Assembly: GCA_028287205.1 (NCBI GenBank)
Contig: JAQBQC010000301.1
Coordinates: forward strand, 1-11,556
Reading direction: 5' to 3'
DNA from: Gemmatimonadota bacterium
GTDB taxonomy: Bacteria > Gemmatimonadota > Gemmatimonadetes > Gemmatimonadales > Gemmatimonadaceae
Length of the DNA stretch: 11,556 nt
Below the pieces are notes generated by a model. That model did not search any database, was not told the origin of the DNA, and worked only from the letters and a program-made list of their open reading frames with translations. Every line of letters begins with the position of its first letter. The first letter of the stretch is position 1. The translations under genes were made by a program, and so were the position numbers. Shown in pieces: positions 7,763-11,556 of the stretch.

Positions 7763-8803
7763 GTGGTCAACTACATCCTCGCGATCGTCGTGGTCGCGTT
7801 CCTGTTCGATTTCAGCAACGGCTTTCACGACTCGGCGAACTCGATCGCGACCGTGGTCGGGACGCGCGTGCTTCGGCCGCTGCAGGCCGTGGTGTGGGCG
7901 GCGTTCTTCAACTTCGCGGCCGCGTTCCTCGTGGGCACCGCGGTTGCCAAGGCAGTGTTCACGGGATTCGTCCCGCCCGCGATCGTGGACCCGAACGTGA
8001 TCCTCGCGGGACTGCTCGGTGCGATCACGTGGAACATCGTCACGTGGAGCGTGGGGCTTCCTTCGAGCTCATCGCACGCGCTGATCGGCGCCTATGCGGG
8101 CGCCGCCGTCGCGAAGGCCGGCTTGGGCGGGCTCGTGCTCGCGAACGGCAAGTGGCCGACGACGCTGCTCTTCATCGTGCTCTCGCCGGTGATCGGTGCG
8201 ATGCTGGGATTCACGCTGATGACGGCGGTCTACTGGATCTTCCAGAAGGTGCCGCCCGGGCGCGTGGACAGATTCTTTCGCGGGGCTCAGCTCGTGAGCT
8301 CGGCGCTCTTCTCGCTGTCGCACGGCGCCAATGACGCACAGAAGACGATGGGGATCATCGTCGGCCTGCTCGTAGCGAGCAAAAGTGTCTTCGCCGGACA
8401 GACGGGGTGGTTGCACCATCTCTATCTCGAGAATGGCGACACGATTCCGGCATGGGTGGAGATGGGCGCGTACACCGCGATCTCGCTCGGCACGCTCATG
8501 GGTGGATGGCGCATCGTGCACACGATGGGCAATCGCATCACAAGGCTCCGGCCCGTAGGCGGATTTTGCGCGGAGACGGGCGGCGCGCTGAGCATCTTGT
8601 TCGCGACGAAGCTCGGCATTCCGGTGAGCACTACGCACGCGATCACCGGTGCGATCGTGGGCGTGGGCGCCACGACGCGACTGTCCGCGGTGCGCTGGGG
8701 TGTCGCAACCCGAATCGTATGGGCCTGGATTCTGACGATTCCGGCGGCCGCGGCCGTCGCTGCGCTGTGCTGGATGGTGCTGCACGCCGTCCATCCGCTG
8801 TAA
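7763..8803 (+). CDS. pit: PiT-family inorganic phosphate permease
   Basis: This 346-residue multi-pass inner-membrane symporter imports inorganic phosphate, usually as a neutral metal-phosphate complex with a proton (or Na+). The two inverted PiT halves are evident. The first is DFSNGFHDSANSIATVVG (16-33) followed by GLPSSSSHALIGAYAG (98-113). The second is SLSHGANDAQKTMGII (184-199) followed by GIPVSTTHAITGAIVG (285-300). The N-G-F/A-x-D-x-A-N signature and the PSS/ST-TH-A motifs are intact in both halves. The loop between them (about 160-180) is short, as in compact archaeal/bacterial PiT proteins rather than the ~500-residue PitA of E. coli. The start is GTG at 7763, 3 bp after the DUF47 stop, with only TAGG as a weak ribosome site, which is consistent with coupling to the upstream gene. 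Confidence 0.95.
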   Translation: MVNYILAIVVVAFLFDFSNGFHDSANSIATVVGTRVLRPLQAVVWAAFFNFAAAFLVGTAVAKAVFTGFVPPAIVDPNVILAGLLGAITWNIVTWSVGLPSSSSHALIGAYAGAAVAKAGLGGLVLANGKWPTTLLFIVLSPVIGAMLGFTLMTAVYWIFQKVPPGRVDRFFRGAQLVSSALFSLSHGANDAQKTMGIIVGLLVASKSVFAGQTGWLHHLYLENGDTIPAWVEMGAYTAISLGTLMGGWRIVHTMGNRITRLRPVGGFCAETGGALSILFATKLGIPVSTTHAITGAIVGVGATTRLSAVRWGVATRIVWAWILTIPAAAAVAALCWMVLHAVHPL

Positions 8804-8899
8804 TGGGGGGCGAAGGAACGGCGAATCCGGTGTAACGGATCGGTCGTGACCTTTTCGTGACAGCTCTCCGACGGCTAGGATAGATATCATAGAGAACTG
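8804..8899 (+). promoter_or_regulatory. pit-ppk1 gap with a Pho-box-like direct repeat and -10
   Basis: The 7-mer TCGTGAC occurs at 8844-8850 and again at 8855-8861, an 11-bp period. If each unit is 11 bp (8844-8854 and 8855-8865), exactly 10 bp separate the array from TAGGAT (8876-8881), a 4/6 match to TATAAT. That spacing is the classic one for PhoB-activated promoters. On the minus strand the same bases read CTGTCAC-N4-AGGTCAC, close to the CTGTCAT-N4-CTGTCAT Pho box, so the motif is inverted relative to the enterobacterial arrangement. TATCAT (8885-8890) is another -10-like hexamer. A weak 5-bp hairpin (8825-8840) has no U-tract, so pit transcripts may continue into ppk1. Confidence 0.5.
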
Positions 8900-11077
8900 A
8901 TGCATCCTCGCCGTCCGTGCGTGTTCGCGGGCGGTTTGCTTTCGCAACCACGAATGTCCGACCTCACGCTTTTGCCACCTCCATCCGCTCCGCCCGCGCT
9001 CACTCCGGAGCTGTACATCAATCGTGAGCTGAGCTGGCTCGAGTTCAATTCCAGAGTGCTGCACGAAGCGTTCGACGAGCGAAATCCGCTGCTCGAGCGG
9101 CTGAAGTTCGCGGCAATCTTCAGCACCAACCTCGACGAGTTCTACATGGTGCGCGTTGCGGGGCTGCGACGGCAGCTCGCGGCGAACGTCACCGTCACCG
9201 CGCCCGACGGGCTCTCGCCGCAGGAACAGCTCGAGGCGATCTCCGCTCGTGTGCGTGAGCTGCTCGCGCAGCAGCAGCGACTGATTCACGAGCAGCTCCT
9301 CCCGCAGCTGGCGGATCGCGGCGTACGACTCGTGCCGCTCGAGGAGCTCACATCCGAAGAATGGGCGCGGCTCGATGAGTATTTCGAGAAGCAGGTCTAT
9401 CCCGTGCTCACGCCGCTCGCGGTGGATCCCGGGCATCCGTTCCCCTACATCTCGAATCTCTCGCTCTCGCTCGCAGTCGAGATCCGCGATCCCGTCACGC
9501 TCGAGGATCACTTCGCGCGCGTGAAGGTGCCGCGCAGCCTGCCGCGATGGGTGAGGTTCGGGCGCCCGAATCAGTTCGTGCCGCTCGAGCAGCTCATCGG
9601 GATCAACCTGCGCGCGCTCTTTCCGGGGATGGAGGTGCTCAACTGGTACGCGTTTCGTATCACGCGCAATTCGGATATCGAGCTGCTGTCATCGGAAGAG
9701 CCGGACGACCTGCTCGAGACGATCGAAGAACAGGTATTTCTGCGCAGGTTTGGCGAGGTCGTGCGACTCGAGGTGCAGACGGGAACGCCGCCCGCGATGC
9801 GGACGCTGCTGCTGGACGAGCTTCGCGACGACCGCCTGCCGCCCAACGCGACTCTCACCGAGGCGGACGTGCACGAGATGGGGCCGCTGCTCGAGCTCGG
9901 CGATCTGCGTGAGCTCGCGCAGCTCGAGATCCCGGAGCTGCGCGATCCGCCGCTCGTGCCGAGCACGCCGCCGCGGCTGCGCGGCGTGAACGGCGCGATG
10001 TTCGATGTCATTCGGCAGGGCGACGTGCTCGTCCACCATCCGTTCGACTCCTTCCAGACGACGGTGGAGCAGTTCATCGAGCGCGCGGCCGAAGATGACG
10101 ACGTGCTCGCGATCAAGCTGACTCTCTATCGCACGTCGGGTGACACGCCGATAGTTCGCGCGCTCACCGAGGCCGCGGAGAGCGGGAAGCAGGTGGTGGT
10201 GCTCGTCGAGCTCAAGGCGCGCTTCGACGAGGCGAACAACATCACCTGGGCGCGGCAGCTGGAAAGCGCGGGAGTGCACGTCGTGTACGGGATGATGGAT
10301 CTCAAGACGCACACGAAGACCTGTCTCGTGGTGCGGCGCGAGGCGGACGGCATTCGGCGCTACGTGCATGTGGGAACGGGCAACTACAACTCGAAGACGG
10401 CGCGGCAGTACACGGATCTCGGTCTGTTCACCTGCAATCCCGAGATCGGCGCCGATCTGAGCGATCTGTTCAACTTCCTCACTGGCTTCTCGCGCCAGCG
10501 CCACTACCGGAAGCTCATCATCGCACCGGGCGACATGCGCGAGCGCTTTCTCGCGCTGATCGAGCGCGAAACGAAACACGCCCGCCGCGGACGGCCTGCG
10601 CGCATGATCGTGAAGATGAACGCGCTCGCCGATCCGGAGATGGTCGCCGCGCTCTACGCAGCGTCGCAGGCCGGCGTGGAGATCGATCTCATCGTGCGCG
10701 GCATCTGCTGCTTGCGCCCAGGCATCGAAGGGATCAGCGACACCATTCGCGTCACGAGCATCGTGGGGCGCTTCCTCGAGCATTCGCGTCTCTGGTACTT
10801 CCTCAACGATGGCGAGGAGGAGTACTACCTCGGCTCCGCGGACTGGATGCCGCGGAACTTCGAGCGTCGCGTGGAGGCGGTGACGCCGGTAGAGGACAAG
10901 TCGCTGCACGAGCCGCTGCGCATGCTGCTCGCGACCTATCTGCGCGACAACAGAAATGCGTGGAGGCTGGGCTCGGATGGGACCTACACGCAGCTTCGGG
11001 CCGACGACGAGCCGGAGCTCGCGACGCAGCTCGTCGCAGTGACGTCTACGTGGGGGAGCGCGCCGTTCGATCCGTGA
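8900..11077 (+). CDS. ppk1: Polyphosphate kinase 1
   Basis: This 725-residue enzyme reversibly transfers the ATP gamma-phosphate to growing inorganic polyphosphate. It is peripheral to the membrane and acts as an oligomer. All four PPK1 domains are present. The N domain has YINRELSWLEFNSRVL (39-54) and STNLDEFYMVRVAGLR (75-90). The head domain has DPGHPFPYISNLS (176-188). Two PLD-like catalytic domains follow: DLKTHTK (467-473) carries the phospho-accepting His471 (the counterpart of E. coli His435), and GRFLEHSRLWYF (623-634) carries the second catalytic His628 (the counterpart of E. coli His592). HVGTGNYNSKTA (490-501) and DWMPRNFERRVE (648-659) are further signature blocks. The ATG at 8900 has a weak GAGA upstream. 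An in-frame ATG at 8954 would remove 18 non-conserved residues and is a real alternative. The 3' end overlaps the convergent ppx by 32 bp. Confidence 0.98.
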   Translation: MHPRRPCVFAGGLLSQPRMSDLTLLPPPSAPPALTPELYINRELSWLEFNSRVLHEAFDERNPLLERLKFAAIFSTNLDEFYMVRVAGLRRQLAANVTVTAPDGLSPQEQLEAISARVRELLAQQQRLIHEQLLPQLADRGVRLVPLEELTSEEWARLDEYFEKQVYPVLTPLAVDPGHPFPYISNLSLSLAVEIRDPVTLEDHFARVKVPRSLPRWVRFGRPNQFVPLEQLIGINLRALFPGMEVLNWYAFRITRNSDIELLSSEEPDDLLETIEEQVFLRRFGEVVRLEVQTGTPPAMRTLLLDELRDDRLPPNATLTEADVHEMGPLLELGDLRELAQLEIPELRDPPLVPSTPPRLRGVNGAMFDVIRQGDVLVHHPFDSFQTTVEQFIERAAEDDDVLAIKLTLYRTSGDTPIVRALTEAAESGKQVVVLVELKARFDEANNITWARQLESAGVHVVYGMMDLKTHTKTCLVVRREADGIRRYVHVGTGNYNSKTARQYTDLGLFTCNPEIGADLSDLFNFLTGFSRQRHYRKLIIAPGDMRERFLALIERETKHARRGRPARMIVKMNALADPEMVAALYAASQAGVEIDLIVRGICCLRPGIEGISDTIRVTSIVGRFLEHSRLWYFLNDGEEEYYLGSADWMPRNFERRVEAVTPVEDKSLHEPLRMLLATYLRDNRNAWRLGSDGTYTQLRADDEPELATQLVAVTSTWGSAPFDP

Positions 11078-11556
11078 TCGCGGCAACAGCCTGCGCCGCG
11101 CGCGAGCCGACGATCTCCACCGGCACGCCCGCAACTTCCTCGAGCAGCTGCGCCTTCCGGCTCGCACCCCATACTTCGAGGCGCATGGGCTGGTGAACGT
11201 TGCGCGGAATTGGCGTGATGCGAATGCCGGTGCGCGACCATCGTACCTTCACGCGTTCGACGGCGGAGATGTGCCCGCGATCGAGACCATCCGCGAGACG
11301 CAGGATGGCCGAAAGCCGCTTCACCTGCTCGCGCACCGGCTTCGCGAGCGATCCGTAGCTGGGATGCTGCTTCGATGGCGGCGCGCCGCGATGGTAGCGC
11401 GCCACGTTCGCGACGATGAGCTGTTCCATCGGGGACATGCCCAGCAGCTCCGCGTGCGTGATCAGGTAGTACGAATGCTTGTGGTGCTTGTCGTAGCTGA
11501 TGTGATACCCGATGTCGTGCAGCATTGCGGCGGCCGCGAGCAGCTCGCGCTCGCCC
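11046..11556 (-). CDS. ppx: Ppx/GppA-type exopolyphosphatase, C-terminal HD domain (5' end outside window)
   Basis: The frame is open from the window edge to a TAG at 11048-11046, showing the last 169 residues of a longer protein. The visible part is the helical HD-like domain that follows the actin-like catalytic fold in Ppx/GppA phosphatases. MLHDIGYHIS contains the His-Asp pair, HHKHSYYLI follows, then ANVARYHRGAPPSKQHPSY, and AILRLADGLDRGH is the conserved helix toward the end. The full enzyme would remove terminal phosphates from polyphosphate or hydrolyse pppGpp. Next to ppk1 the exopolyphosphatase role is the more likely. The N-terminal catalytic domain is not in the window, so activity and exact length cannot be judged. 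A stand-alone HD-domain protein is possible but less likely given the match to Ppx. Confidence 0.87.
   Translation of the reverse strand, partial: GERELLAAAAMLHDIGYHISYDKHHKHSYYLITHAELLGMSPMEQLIVANVARYHRGAPPSKQHPSYGSLAKPVREQVKRLSAILRLADGLDRGHISAVERVKVRWSRTGIRITPIPRNVHQPMRLEVWGASRKAQLLEEVAGVPVEIVGSRAAQAVAAITDRTARSPT

Noticed and set aside
8825..8840. Possible terminator hairpin after pit (ATCCG...CGGAT)
   Set aside because: The stem is only 5 bp, and no T-tract follows.
8069..9511. A 480-codon minus-strand frame across pit and ppk1
   Set aside because: It spans two confirmed plus-strand genes and their promoter gap. Its composition is that of an antisense shadow with no recognisable domain.
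9689..11167. A 492-codon minus-strand frame opposite ppk1
   Set aside because: Arg/His/Leu-rich shadow of ppk1. It also runs into the true ppx frame region in a different phase.
1..11556. Search for mobile elements, CRISPR arrays, tRNA/rRNA, toxin-antitoxin or defence genes
   Set aside because: No transposase, terminal repeats, spaced repeat array, RNA gene signature or defence domain was seen. All long coding frames are accounted for by core genes.

Overview
This is a high-GC bacterial chromosome segment with tightly packed housekeeping genes and no sign of mobile DNA, prophage, CRISPR, rRNA or tRNA. Gene content and protein style (DnaK, a two-PDZ HtrA protease, a secreted TPR protein of a family common in environmental bacteria, and a PiT/DUF47/PPK1/Ppx phosphate set) suit a soil or freshwater bacterium. 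Gemmatimonadota or a similar high-GC phylum is my best guess. It is an impression from composition and protein sequence, not a proven assignment.

Layout. (1) Positions 1-450 (+) hold the C-terminal part of a metallo-beta-lactamase-fold hydrolase. It ends at a perfect 16-bp inverted repeat (466-511) that looks like a bidirectional terminator shared with the convergent gene on the other side. (2) A minus-strand protein-quality block follows: dnaK (4109-2175) and then a DegP/HtrA-type serine protease (2085-526), 89 bp apart. A rhomboid-family intramembrane protease (4349-5101, +) diverges from dnaK across a 239-bp regulatory gap. (3) A secreted TPR-repeat protein of unknown function (6858-5122, -) ends 20 bp from the rhomboid gene. 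(4) From 7103 to the window end lies a phosphate block: a DUF47/PhoU-like protein and a PiT-type phosphate permease (3 bp apart, clearly one operon), then polyphosphate kinase ppk1. The C-terminal HD domain of a Ppx/GppA exopolyphosphatase converges on ppk1 and overlaps its 3' end by 32 bp.

How the genes work together. The phosphate block joins uptake (PiT with its DUF47 partner), storage (PPK1 makes polyphosphate) and remobilisation (Ppx degrades it). The gap before ppk1 holds a 7-bp direct repeat with an 11-bp period, 10 bp upstream of a -10-like hexamer. That is the geometry of a PhoB-type Pho box, though the motif itself fits the classical consensus only in the reverse orientation. The dnaK/degP/rhomboid group links cytoplasmic chaperone activity with envelope and membrane proteolysis, but no CIRCE element, grpE or dnaJ is present in the window.

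I found no convincing entirely new system. The most open-ended items are the histidine-rich core of the TPR protein, the Pho-box-like repeat, and the ppk1/ppx tail-to-tail overlap.
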